A DNA stretch of 34,178 nucleotides from an uncultured Gammaproteobacteria bacterium (lineage in GTDB: Bacteria; Pseudomonadota; Gammaproteobacteria; Magnimaribacterales; D2472). Positions 8,526-16,369 of the stretch are shown piece by piece. The notes beneath the pieces are model-generated. The model ran no database searches, was not told the origin of the DNA, and saw only the letters and a program-made list of their open reading frames with translations. How positions within the stretch are numbered: position 1 is the first letter of the stretch; every line of letters begins with the position of its first letter. A program made the translations under genes and the position numbers. The DNA lies in assembly GCA_913050015.1 (NCBI GenBank), contig CAJXAZ010000005.1, positions 1 through 34,178 on the forward strand, read 5' to 3'.

Positions 8526-8930
8526 ATGGCATATAGTAAAAAAGTAGTAGATAAGTTCGAAAACACTCTAAATAACCCTAAGGCATTCAATGTGGGAAGT
8601 TTTGATCCATCTGAATTGAATATAGGCACGGGAATGGTTGGCGCTCCGGCTTGTGGAGATGTAATGAAATTACAAATAAAATGCGAGCCTCAAGGTAATA
8701 CTCATGTCATCACAGATGTTAAGTTCAAGACTTACGGCTGCGGTTCAGCTATAGCATCTTCAAGCGAATTAGTAGAAATGCTTATGGGCAAGACATTGGA
8801 AGAGGCTAAAGAGATTAAAAATAAAGAAATAGTAGATGCTTTAGAGTTGCCACCAATAAAAATTCATTGTTCTGTATTGGCAGAAGACTCTATTAAAGAG
8901 GCAATAGAAAACTACGAGTCAAAGCAGTAG
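8526..8930 (+). CDS. iscU: Fe-S cluster assembly scaffold IscU
   Basis: The scaffold on which [2Fe-2S] and then [4Fe-4S] clusters are built from IscS-derived sulfur. The three cluster cysteines are C43 ('PACGDVM'), C72 ('TYGCGSAIASSS') and C115 ('LPPIKIHCSVLAED'), with the conserved D45. The LPPxK element at 108-112, the HscA recognition motif in E. coli, is retained even though hscA is missing from the operon. Against E. coli IscU there are about six extra residues near 13-20 and three near 54-59, both in loops outside the cysteine motifs. A good AAAGGA element lies upstream. Confidence 0.98.
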   Translation: MAYSKKVVDKFENTLNNPKAFNVGSFDPSELNIGTGMVGAPACGDVMKLQIKCEPQGNTHVITDVKFKTYGCGSAIASSSELVEMLMGKTLEEAKEIKNKEIVDALELPPIKIHCSVLAEDSIKEAIENYESKQ

Positions 8931-8939
8931 AGGCATGTT

Positions 8940-9281
8940 ATGGAAAGTTTTAGTTCAACTGATTTAAATTTTTCTGATAAAGCAATTACTCATTTTTTAA
9001 GCAGCCTCGATTCACGAGGTAAGGGTATTGGTATTCAGATTGGTGTTAGAAAAGCAGGTTGCTCTGGCTACGAATATTTTTTTGATTATGTAGACTCCAT
9101 AGATAAAGATAATATTGTTTTTGAAAAAAATGGTTGCAAGGTTTTTATAGACCAAAGCAGTTTAAGTTTTCTTAAAGGTAGCTTGGTTGATTACTCTGAA
9201 GAGGGCTTAAATAAAGGAATCAAGTTTATAAATCCAAATGCTAAAGCTGTATGCGGTTGCGGAGAAAGCTTTACAGTATAA
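8940..9281 (+). CDS. iscA: A-type Fe-S carrier IscA
   Basis: An A-type carrier thought to accept or deliver Fe-S clusters or iron, particularly for [4Fe-4S] maturation. The three signature cysteines are C41 ('AGCSGYEY'), C105 and C107 ('VCGCGESF'). 'NKGIKFINPNAK' is characteristic of IscA over ErpA or SufA, and operon position agrees. The N-terminus is about six residues longer than E. coli IscA. An in-frame start further downstream is not evident, so the ATG at 8940 is used. Confidence 0.95.
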   Translation: MESFSSTDLNFSDKAITHFLSSLDSRGKGIGIQIGVRKAGCSGYEYFFDYVDSIDKDNIVFEKNGCKVFIDQSSLSFLKGSLVDYSEEGLNKGIKFINPNAKAVCGCGESFTV

Positions 9282-9284
9282 ATT

Positions 9285-9626
9285 ATGGCAAAAATTAAAA
9301 TTTGGCCCCATGCAGATCTCTGTCCTGAAGGTGCAGAAATAGAGAGTCTTCCTGATGAAACGATTTGTGAGGCAGCTTTAAGACAAGGCATTAAGATTGA
9401 GCATGCATGTGAAATGTCATGCGCCTGCACTACTTGTCATTGTATAGTTCGTAAAGGATTTGATGCTTTTGATGAAGCTAGTGATATTGAAGAAGATATG
9501 CTCGATAAGGCATGGGGTTTAGAGCAAAACTCTAGACTTAGCTGTCAGGCAATACCTCCTGTAGGAGAAGAAATCGAGATTGAACTCCCCAAATATAATA
9601 TAAATATGGTATCAGAGGATCACTGA
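9285..9626 (+). CDS. fdx: ISC-type [2Fe-2S] ferredoxin
   Basis: An adrenodoxin-type ferredoxin that supplies electrons to the ISC machinery. Cluster ligands are C42, C48, C51 and C87, the same numbers as E. coli Fdx ('CEMSCACTTCHCIV' and 'SRLSCQAI'). It follows iscA by only three bases, where E. coli has hscB and hscA in between. Its stop overlaps the iscX start (TGATG). Confidence 0.97.
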   Translation: MAKIKIWPHADLCPEGAEIESLPDETICEAALRQGIKIEHACEMSCACTTCHCIVRKGFDAFDEASDIEEDMLDKAWGLEQNSRLSCQAIPPVGEEIEIELPKYNINMVSEDH

Positions 9627-9829
9627 TGAATGATTTAATATGGACTGACGTTGGCGATATAGCGATAGAGCTTTACGAAAAATTTCCTAGCATTGACCCT
9701 CAGTGGATAAGCTTTCCTGATTTGCACTCCAAAGTTTGTGATTTAGAAGGTTTTATTGGTGACCCAATCAAGTCTAATGAGCAAATTCTTGAAGCTATTC
9801 AGATGTTATGGATAGAAGAATATCAATAA
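9626..9829 (+). CDS. iscX: IscX, small acidic regulator of IscS
   Basis: A 67-residue acidic protein that binds IscS and modulates cluster assembly in an iron-dependent way. Visible landmarks are 'LIWTDVGDIAIELYEKFP', 'FPDLHSKVCDLEGF' and 'SNEQILEAIQMLWIEE', which parallel E. coli IscX closely. It closes the isc operon and overlaps the fdx stop by one base. Confidence 0.95.
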   Translation: MNDLIWTDVGDIAIELYEKFPSIDPQWISFPDLHSKVCDLEGFIGDPIKSNEQILEAIQMLWIEEYQ

Positions 9830-9835
9830 GTCCCA

Positions 9836-9841
9836 TATAAT
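9836..9841 (+). promoter_or_regulatory. Possible -10 element upstream of ndk
   Basis: A perfect TATAAT sits 29 bases before the ndk ATG, just past the iscX stop. No good -35 is visible at 16-18 bases upstream, so an internal promoter is only a possibility. The 40-base gap would otherwise allow read-through from isc. Confidence 0.3.
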
Positions 9842-9869
9842 AGCCTAAATTTTTTTAAGGAATATTATT

Positions 9870-10295
9870 ATGGCAATTGAACAAACATTATCAATCATCA
9901 AACCTGACGCGGTTTCTAAAAACCTCATAGGTAAAATCATTTCTAGATTTGAAGAAAATGGTTTGCATCTTGTCGCTGGAAAATTAGTACACCTTTCTGA
10001 TGAAATGGCATCTGGTTTTTATGCGGAGCATGAGGGAAGACCTTTCTTCAACGATCTAAAAACATTTATGACATCAGGGCCTGTATTTGTTCAAGTTTTA
10101 GAAGGCGAAGGTGCTATTCTTAAAAATAGAGAACTTATGGGAAATACTAATCCTAAAGAGGCTGAGCCAGGAACAATAAGAGCTGATTTTGCTAATAGCA
10201 TAGATGCTAATGCAGTTCATGGATCTGATTCTGAAACTAGTGCATTGAGGGAGATCAATTATTTTTTCACAAATGAAGAAATAATGACTAAATAG
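9870..10295 (+). CDS. ndk: Nucleoside diphosphate kinase
   Basis: Ndk balances NTP and dNTP pools by ping-pong phosphate transfer through a histidine. The phospho-acceptor is H117 in 'NAVHGSDS', and 'TLSIIKPDAV' at the N-terminus is the family start. Length is 141 aa, as expected. An AAGGA element eight bases before the ATG supports the start. It opens the conserved ndk-rlmN-rodZ-ispG-hisS run. Confidence 0.98.
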   Translation: MAIEQTLSIIKPDAVSKNLIGKIISRFEENGLHLVAGKLVHLSDEMASGFYAEHEGRPFFNDLKTFMTSGPVFVQVLEGEGAILKNRELMGNTNPKEAEPGTIRADFANSIDANAVHGSDSETSALREINYFFTNEEIMTK

Positions 10296-10298
10296 GTT

Positions 10299-11378
10299 TT
10301 GGAAATTAAAGAAAATCTTTTAGGTTACTCGCTAGGTTCGCTAGAAGATTTCTTTAAAAAAATTAATGAGCCAAAATTTAGAGCTAAGCAGCTCTTACAG
10401 TGGATTCATCAAAAAGGTGTTCTTGATTTCAATGAGATGACTGATTTCAATAAGCCTTTGAGAGAGAGGCTCGATTCTATGGCTTATATATTACCCCCGA
10501 TTATTGAGGAAATTCATAAATCTCCTGAAGGGACCATTAAGTATTTAATCAAGCTGGATTCTGGATCAATGGTTGAGATGGTAAGGATTCCTGAAAAGAA
10601 AAGAATGACTTTGTGTATATCTTCTCAAGCAGGATGTGCGCTTCAATGTACTTTCTGTGCAACAGGAGCTCAGGGATTTGAAAAAAACCTAACAGCTGAT
10701 GAAATCATAGGGCAAGTATGGCTAGCAAACTTTAATGATAAAAATGAATTACCTATTACCAATGTTGTTTTTATGGGAATGGGAGAGCCGCTATTAAATT
10801 TTCGTCCAGTTATCGAATCTGCAAAAATTATGAAAGATCAATTGGGCTATGGTCTTTCTAGAAAGAGAATAACTATTAGTACCTCTGGTATTACCCCTCA
10901 AATAGATAAACTTCCAGATGAAATTGATGTCTCTTTAGCCATTTCTCTTCATGCGCCAATTAACGAATTAAGGGATGAGTTGGTGCCAATAAATAAAAAA
11001 TATCCTATCAGCATGCTTATGAAATCATGTAATGATTACCTTGATAAATACGAAGGAAAAAGAAATATAACTATAGAGTATGTATTAATAGATGGCGTTA
11101 ATGACTCACCTGAGCTAGCTAGACAGCTAGCAAAACTTTTATCTGGTGTTTATTGCAAAATTAATTTAATTCCATTTAATCCCTTTGATGGATCTAATTA
11201 TAAAAGATCAAATAACACGAATATTTCAAATTTTAAGAATATCTTAATGGATAAGGGGTTTATTACGACTCTAAGAATTACAAGAGGAGATGCGGTTGAT
11301 GGTGCATGTGGTCAGCTAGTAGGTAAATTAACTAAGTCCGTAAAAGGTAAAAAACTCATTAGCCATAGGTCAATATGA
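10299..11378 (+). CDS. rlmN: Dual-specificity 23S rRNA/tRNA adenine-C2 methyltransferase RlmN
   Basis: A radical SAM enzyme that methylates C2 of A2503 in 23S rRNA and A37 in some tRNAs. The radical SAM cluster cysteines are C113, C117 and C120 (CxxxCxxC). The two mechanistic cysteines are C106 ('MTLCISS') and C337 ('DAVDGACGQL'), which carry the methyl intermediate and disulfide. 'GMGEPLLN' is the SAM-binding motif. The only reasonable start is TTG at 10299, three bases after the ndk stop, giving an N-terminus slightly shorter than E. coli RlmN. In E. coli pilF lies between this gene and rodZ; here rodZ overlaps directly. Confidence 0.96.
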   Translation: MEIKENLLGYSLGSLEDFFKKINEPKFRAKQLLQWIHQKGVLDFNEMTDFNKPLRERLDSMAYILPPIIEEIHKSPEGTIKYLIKLDSGSMVEMVRIPEKKRMTLCISSQAGCALQCTFCATGAQGFEKNLTADEIIGQVWLANFNDKNELPITNVVFMGMGEPLLNFRPVIESAKIMKDQLGYGLSRKRITISTSGITPQIDKLPDEIDVSLAISLHAPINELRDELVPINKKYPISMLMKSCNDYLDKYEGKRNITIEYVLIDGVNDSPELARQLAKLLSGVYCKINLIPFNPFDGSNYKRSNNTNISNFKNILMDKGFITTLRITRGDAVDGACGQLVGKLTKSVKGKKLISHRSI

Positions 11379-12151
11379 TGAGTGAGGATATAAAGTCTGC
11401 TAGTTCAGCTAAGACAGGAAAAATATTTTTAGATTCGAGAGAGGGGCTTGGGCTAACTTCTCAGCAAGTTTCAGAACAAGCAGTAATGAATATTAAATAT
11501 ATTGAAGGTATAGAATCTGGAGACTATTCTATTTTTCCTAGTGAAGGTTTTGCAAGAGCTTACTTTATTAAATACCGAAAATTTCTTTCACTTGATTGTA
11601 GCTTTCCTCCAATATATGAACCAGAGAACAGACAAGCAGAAATTGTGGAGAAGTCGATTGCTCGATTTAACAAATCTCTATTTCCCTTTGTTACAGGCGC
11701 AGGAATAATTATTAGCCTCTTAATATTTATTATTATTTTTAATAAATTTTATTATTATGATGATGGTAAATTGGATATTCTCTATGTAAGTGATTCTTTC
11801 TCATTGGATAATGCTAATGCTATCGAGGCTAGTATTCTTAATTTAAAGAAGGAATTAATTATTCCTATTGAGAAATTAGAGCCTGAGGTTGAGCTTAATC
11901 CAAAAAAAGAAAAAGAACTGTCACTATTCTTTAGCGATGAGTGTTGGGTAGAAATTTATTCAAATAATGAATTGATTAAGTATCAATTGTTTCAAGCTGG
12001 AGATAAATTTAGTCTGCTGATAGAAGAGCCCTTTAGATTGGTAATTGGTAATGCTGAAAGCATTACAGGAAGCTATAAGGGCAATCTTATTGATTTTATT
12101 ACTAATGCTAATAGACTAAGAGTAAATACTATTATTTTTAATGATGAGTAA
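11375..12151 (+). CDS. rodZ: Cytoskeletal shape protein RodZ
   Basis: RodZ links MreB filaments to the elongasome and sets rod shape. The protein has an N-terminal helix-turn-helix-like (XRE fold) domain at about residues 15-75, a basic linker, one transmembrane helix at about 103-123, and a periplasmic C-terminal beta domain (about 190-258) resembling DUF4115. The proline/threonine-rich periplasmic linker of larger RodZ proteins is short. The start is ambiguous between ATG 11375 and ATG 11378, both overlapping the rlmN TGA. It overlaps ispG by 11 bases. The position between rlmN and ispG is diagnostic. Confidence 0.9.
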   Translation: MMSEDIKSASSAKTGKIFLDSREGLGLTSQQVSEQAVMNIKYIEGIESGDYSIFPSEGFARAYFIKYRKFLSLDCSFPPIYEPENRQAEIVEKSIARFNKSLFPFVTGAGIIISLLIFIIIFNKFYYYDDGKLDILYVSDSFSLDNANAIEASILNLKKELIIPIEKLEPEVELNPKKEKELSLFFSDECWVEIYSNNELIKYQLFQAGDKFSLLIEEPFRLVIGNAESITGSYKGNLIDFITNANRLRVNTIIFNDE

Positions 12152-13241
12152 CTGGATCACAAGAAAAGAAACCAAAGCCGTTGATGTTGGCGGTGTAATT
12201 GTTGGTGGGCAAAAGCCTATTTCAATTCAATCTATGACAAATACAAACACATGTGATGTTTTGTCTACAGTTAAACAAATCAATGATCTTCAAGCAGCAG
12301 GAGCTGATATTGTAAGGGTTTCTGTTCCTGGCTTTGATGAAGCAGCGGCATTCAAGCAAATCAAGAAAGCAGTCAGTATTCCTTTAGTTGCTGATATCCA
12401 TTTTGATTATAAAATTGCACTAGAGGTTGCTGATACTGCTGATTGTTTAAGAATAAATCCTGGTAATATTGGAAAAGAAAGCAAGGTCAATGAAGTGATT
12501 CAAGCTGCAATTCATAATAACGTACCTATAAGAGTTGGTGTTAATGCTGGTTCTTTAGAAAAGGATCTTCAAAAAAAATACGGAGAGCCAAACGCCGATG
12601 CTTTAGTTGAGTCAGCCCTTCGACATGTAGAAATTTTAGATAAATTTAATTTTCATAATTACAAAATGAGCTTAAAGGCTTCAAATATTGAGATGACAGT
12701 TGAAGCATATAGAAAAATTTCTAAGCTAATTGATCAGCCTTTGCATTTAGGAATTACTGAAGCTGGAAGTTACAGAGCTGGAACAGTCAAATCATCAATT
12801 GGAGTTGGAATGCTTTTATCTGAGGGTATTGGCGACACAATAAGGATATCTCTAGCATCTGATCCTATTGACGAGATTAAGATTGGTTGGGATATTCTAA
12901 AGAGTCTAAATATTAGAAGTAGAGGGGTGAAAATTATTGCTTGCCCTAGCTGCTCAAGACAAAACTTTAATGTAATTGAGGTTGTTAATGAGCTGGAAAG
13001 TCGTTTAGAAGACATAACTGAAGATATAGAAGTTGCAATAATAGGCTGCTATGTAAATGGCCCTGGTGAAAGTAAGGCTGCTGATATTGGACTTACAGGA
13101 GCAAGTCCGCGAAATTTATTATATGTTGATGGGTCTCCTGATAAAAAAATTAGCAGTGAGAATCTTGTAGAGGAAATTGAGGACAAGGTCAGAGAGAAAA
13201 TAGCCTTAAGGCAGTCAGTAGAAATTATAGCAAGGAGTTAA
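12141..13241 (+). CDS. ispG: 4-hydroxy-3-methylbut-2-enyl diphosphate synthase (flavodoxin)
   Basis: IspG (GcpE) carries out the sixth step of the MEP isoprenoid pathway, converting MEcPP to HMBPP with a [4Fe-4S] cluster. Cluster ligands are C268, C271 ('CPSCSRQNF') and C303 ('GCYVNGPGES'); the last ligand is the glutamate in that motif. 'INPGNIG' and the TIM-barrel N-domain are intact. Starts at ATG 12141 or 12144, overlapping the rodZ stop. As a cluster-dependent enzyme it depends on the nearby ISC system. Confidence 0.98.
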   Translation: MMSNWITRKETKAVDVGGVIVGGQKPISIQSMTNTNTCDVLSTVKQINDLQAAGADIVRVSVPGFDEAAAFKQIKKAVSIPLVADIHFDYKIALEVADTADCLRINPGNIGKESKVNEVIQAAIHNNVPIRVGVNAGSLEKDLQKKYGEPNADALVESALRHVEILDKFNFHNYKMSLKASNIEMTVEAYRKISKLIDQPLHLGITEAGSYRAGTVKSSIGVGMLLSEGIGDTIRISLASDPIDEIKIGWDILKSLNIRSRGVKIIACPSCSRQNFNVIEVVNELESRLEDITEDIEVAIIGCYVNGPGESKAADIGLTGASPRNLLYVDGSPDKKISSENLVEEIEDKVREKIALRQSVEIIARS

Positions 13242-13245
13242 ATTG
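13234..13245 (+). promoter_or_regulatory. Strong Shine-Dalgarno deciding the hisS TTG start
   Basis: GGAG, part of AAGGAG ending at 13237, lies five bases before the TTG at 13243. It is one of the best ribosome-binding sites in the window and supports TTG as the real hisS start even though no ATG is nearby. Confidence 0.7.
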
Positions 13246-14505
13246 GATAAAATTCACTCATTAACAGGAATGCTCGATCTTTATGAAGATGGGGATAGCA
13301 GTGACCTGTCAAAAAATATTTTTGAGACTGAGAAAAGAATAAAAAAAATATTTTCTAATTACTATCTTAAAGAGATAAGAACTCCTGCGCTTGAAGATAC
13401 AGACCTTTTTAAAAGATCTGTTGGAGATATATCAGATATAGTAAATAAAGAGATTTATTCTTTTCAAGATAGAAACGATAAAAGTATTTCATTAAGACCT
13501 GAGGGAACAGCCAGTGTTATCAGATCAGTTATTGAGAAAAAACTTGATCAATCTGCTCATAAGCTTTGGTATATGGGACCAATGTGGAGATATGAAAGAC
13601 CTCAAAAAGGAAGATATAGGCAGTTTTATCAAGCTGGCGTAGAGATCCTCGGATATCCAGAAGGAGCTCCTGAATTTGAGATGATTTCATTGGTATGCTC
13701 GATAGTAGAAGAGTTTAATATTGCAGACTGCACAATAAAAATTAATCACCTAGGAAGCCAAGAAAATAAAAAAGCCTATTGTGATGCTTTAATAAAATTT
13801 CTTGAGCCACTCAAGAAAAATCTAGATGAAAAAGACTTAGAAAGACTTTCCCGTAACCCTCTTAGAGTTCTTGATAGTAAAAATGAAGGCACTCAATTAA
13901 TCTTAAAAGATGCACCCTCATTAAAAGAATTTCTTGAACCAAAATCTATTGAATTGCTTGAAGCAATCAAAGGTGAATTTTCAGATGTTTGTAACATAGA
14001 AATAGATTACACCTTGGTAAGAGGCTTGGATTATTATTCAGGGTTTGTTTTTGAGGCTCTTTCATCGAATCTTGGTGCACAAGATTCTTTCTTAGGTGGC
14101 GGTAGATATGATGATCTATGCTCTAAATTGGGGGGTAAAGACTTACCATCGATAGGTATGGCCATAGGAATTGAAAGATTTGCTAGTCTTATAAGCGACA
14201 TAACTCCCTCAGATAAAATTGTATCTTTTATTACTCTTGGTAGTACTTTAGAGCCAAAAACATATAAAATAGCGCACCGCCTTAGGTCTCTAAATAAGAA
14301 TATTATTTTAGATATGCAGCTATCTGATAGTAGCTTAAAGGCTAAATTAAGAAGGGCTAACAAGAATAATTCTGAATATGCAGTTATTGTTGGGGAAGAA
14401 GAGTTTAATAACGATACGGTTATTATCAAGCCATTGAAAGATGAACTTAAAGAGCAGCAAACTGTCTCAATTGATGAGTTGTTTGAATTTTATAAAGCTC
14501 TGTAA
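13243..14505 (+). CDS. hisS: Histidyl-tRNA synthetase
   Basis: A class II aminoacyl-tRNA synthetase. Motif 2 appears as 'MWRYERPQKGRYRQFYQ', with 'LRPEGTASVIR' preceding it. The histidine-specific 'LVRGLDYYSGFVFE' and motif 3 'PSIGMAIGIERF' follow, then the C-terminal anticodon-binding domain (about 325-420). Length (420) matches E. coli (424). The start is TTG, two bases after the ispG stop (one spacer base), backed by an AAGGAG. Confidence 0.97.
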   Translation: MDKIHSLTGMLDLYEDGDSSDLSKNIFETEKRIKKIFSNYYLKEIRTPALEDTDLFKRSVGDISDIVNKEIYSFQDRNDKSISLRPEGTASVIRSVIEKKLDQSAHKLWYMGPMWRYERPQKGRYRQFYQAGVEILGYPEGAPEFEMISLVCSIVEEFNIADCTIKINHLGSQENKKAYCDALIKFLEPLKKNLDEKDLERLSRNPLRVLDSKNEGTQLILKDAPSLKEFLEPKSIELLEAIKGEFSDVCNIEIDYTLVRGLDYYSGFVFEALSSNLGAQDSFLGGGRYDDLCSKLGGKDLPSIGMAIGIERFASLISDITPSDKIVSFITLGSTLEPKTYKIAHRLRSLNKNIILDMQLSDSSLKAKLRRANKNNSEYAVIVGEEEFNNDTVIIKPLKDELKEQQTVSIDELFEFYKAL

Positions 14506-14520
14506 ATATAGGAAATAATT

Positions 14521-15165
14521 ATGAGTGAAGTTTTTGAAAATAATATGAAATTTGCACCTTTTATGAGGTTTTATAATAAGCATAAGATAGCAGTTCTTTC
14601 AGTTATCGCATTAATCCTTGCAATAGTGGTAATTTCCTTTGTCATGTCTAATGTTGCTAAAAGTAATAACGAGAAAGCTGCTGTGATATATCAGGATTGG
14701 CTTTCAAAAAATGTTGATTTAGAAGGTGGTAAAGAAGAGGCAACAGCTCTTTTCAATGAACTAACTTCTAGCTATAAAAAAACAGGTTATGCAAAAATAG
14801 CTCTATTAACAAAAGGATCGGCGGATGCTAGAGATGGCAATAATGAAGATGCATTAAATAACTTCTCTAAACTAATTAAGCTAACAAATGGCATAGGCGG
14901 CAATAAATTATTTAACAAAATTTCAAGAGTTAGCTCAGCAAGGCTTTTATCTGCAAATGGTGATCTTGATGCTGCTTTAAGAATGCTTGAAAAGTACTCG
15001 GGCTCTTCAGCTAACGCTTACATTCATGAATTAACAGGCGATATACTCCTTAAGAAAGAAGAGAATTCTCTTGCAGAAGAGCAGTACCTTTTGGCAAAAG
15101 ATAAATATACCGATGAAACCTCTTTATCTATTGTTTCAATGAAATTAGCAAATCTTAAAACTTAA
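14521..15165 (+). CDS. yfgM: YfgM-like TPR membrane protein (periplasmic chaperone network)
   Basis: YfgM is a single-pass inner-membrane protein with periplasmic TPR repeats that associates with SecYEG and PpiD in E. coli. Here a short cytoplasmic N-terminus is followed by one transmembrane helix (about residues 22-43) and a helical C-terminal domain with TPR-like pairs such as 'DARDGNNEDALNNFSKLIKL' and 'LAEEQYLLAKDKY'. Sequence conservation is low, but length (214) and position between hisS and bamB are diagnostic. An AGGAAA element precedes the ATG. Confidence 0.9.
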   Translation: MSEVFENNMKFAPFMRFYNKHKIAVLSVIALILAIVVISFVMSNVAKSNNEKAAVIYQDWLSKNVDLEGGKEEATALFNELTSSYKKTGYAKIALLTKGSADARDGNNEDALNNFSKLIKLTNGIGGNKLFNKISRVSSARLLSANGDLDAALRMLEKYSGSSANAYIHELTGDILLKKEENSLAEEQYLLAKDKYTDETSLSIVSMKLANLKT

Positions 15166-15173
15166 AAAATTAT

Positions 15174-16355
15174 ATGGAAAATCTTAAAAGAAATATTTAT
15201 CAGCTTAAAAATAATATTAGTTTATTTTTAGTTGTTATTTTCTTATCTTCTTGTTCTTCAATGGAGTCCCTTAAATTTTGGGAAAATGGAGAGGTAGATA
15301 TTGATGAGCCAAAAAAATTAGAAAAATTTTCTAGTAAGTATTCTGTTAAAACTAACTGGAAAATTTCATTTAACAATGCTGAAAATACTCTAGGTAATTT
15401 TGTCCCTAGTTTTAATGCTAGTAATATATTTTTTGCTGATTCTTCTGGTGTTATTTCTTCGATTGACTCAGAATCAGGTCAGATAAATTGGGAGATCCAA
15501 TCAAACTTCCTTTCTTCTGGTGTTTCATCTGGATTTGGTATCTTGGTTGTATCGGATGTCGATGGAAATGTTATTGCGCATAATCAAAATGATGGATCAG
15601 TTTTGTGGACATCTAATGTGAAATCAGAAGTCTTAGCCCCTGCGGCTATAGATGCTAAATTTGTAATTATTAAAACTGGCTCCGGTGAGTTATTAGCTCT
15701 TGATAAAAATTCTGGAGAATTGCAATGGTCATATAGATCTAAACTTCCTAATCTTACAATAAGAGGTAGTAGTAGCCCTGTAATATCTGATAAGCAAATT
15801 TTTGTTTCATTTGATAATGGAAGACTTGGAGTATTTCAATTAGATACAGGTTTTCCTATTTGGGATGGTGCAATCTCCTATCCGTCTGGAACTTCTGAGT
15901 TAGAAAGTTTGGTTGACTCTGATTCCAGCCCATTAGTTGAGGGAGGGTTGGTCTACACAACCAACTATCAAGGTAATTTAAACGTATTTGATTTAGCTCA
16001 AAAAAGATCTGTTTGGACTTCTGAAAGCTCATCTTTTTTCTCTCCGGTAATTCTTAAAGGAGTTTTGGCAGTTGTCGAAGCTAACTCTAGTATGAAAACA
16101 TTTTTTATGAAAACTCTTCAGCCTTCTTGGAACTCTGATGAGTATCTAAATAGAGAAATTTCTAACGCTATTAGCTTCAAAGGTCAGCTCGTTGTTGGAG
16201 ATTTAGATGGATATATTCACATCATTGATCCTTTAAACGGAAGTACTACTGGAAGGGAAAAAATTTCTAGAAAGCCTATTAAAACGATTATTAGCAGGAG
16301 TAATAACTTTTATGTAATAGATGAGGGATTTAATATATTCTCATTAAGCATATAA
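15174..16355 (+). CDS. bamB: Outer-membrane assembly lipoprotein BamB
   Basis: BamB is a lipoprotein beta-propeller that binds BamA and aids outer-membrane protein insertion. A signal peptide ends in the lipobox LSSC with C27 lipidated. The rest shows PQQ-like propeller blades marked by recurring 'D..SG...W' units, for example 'DSESGQINWE', 'NQNDGSVLWT', 'DKNSGELQWS' and 'LDTGFPIWDG'. Length (393) equals that of E. coli BamB (392). It is placed between yfgM and der, as in E. coli. With bamC earlier in the window, two BAM lipoproteins are encoded within 10 kb. Confidence 0.95.
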   Translation: MENLKRNIYQLKNNISLFLVVIFLSSCSSMESLKFWENGEVDIDEPKKLEKFSSKYSVKTNWKISFNNAENTLGNFVPSFNASNIFFADSSGVISSIDSESGQINWEIQSNFLSSGVSSGFGILVVSDVDGNVIAHNQNDGSVLWTSNVKSEVLAPAAIDAKFVIIKTGSGELLALDKNSGELQWSYRSKLPNLTIRGSSSPVISDKQIFVSFDNGRLGVFQLDTGFPIWDGAISYPSGTSELESLVDSDSSPLVEGGLVYTTNYQGNLNVFDLAQKRSVWTSESSSFFSPVILKGVLAVVEANSSMKTFFMKTLQPSWNSDEYLNREISNAISFKGQLVVGDLDGYIHIIDPLNGSTTGREKISRKPIKTIISRSNNFYVIDEGFNIFSLSI

Positions 16356-16369
16356 GATGATAACTAAAA

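Noticed and set aside
14034..14429. 131-codon open frame on the minus strand inside hisS
   Set aside because: Antisense shadow of a conserved gene with no recognisable domain.
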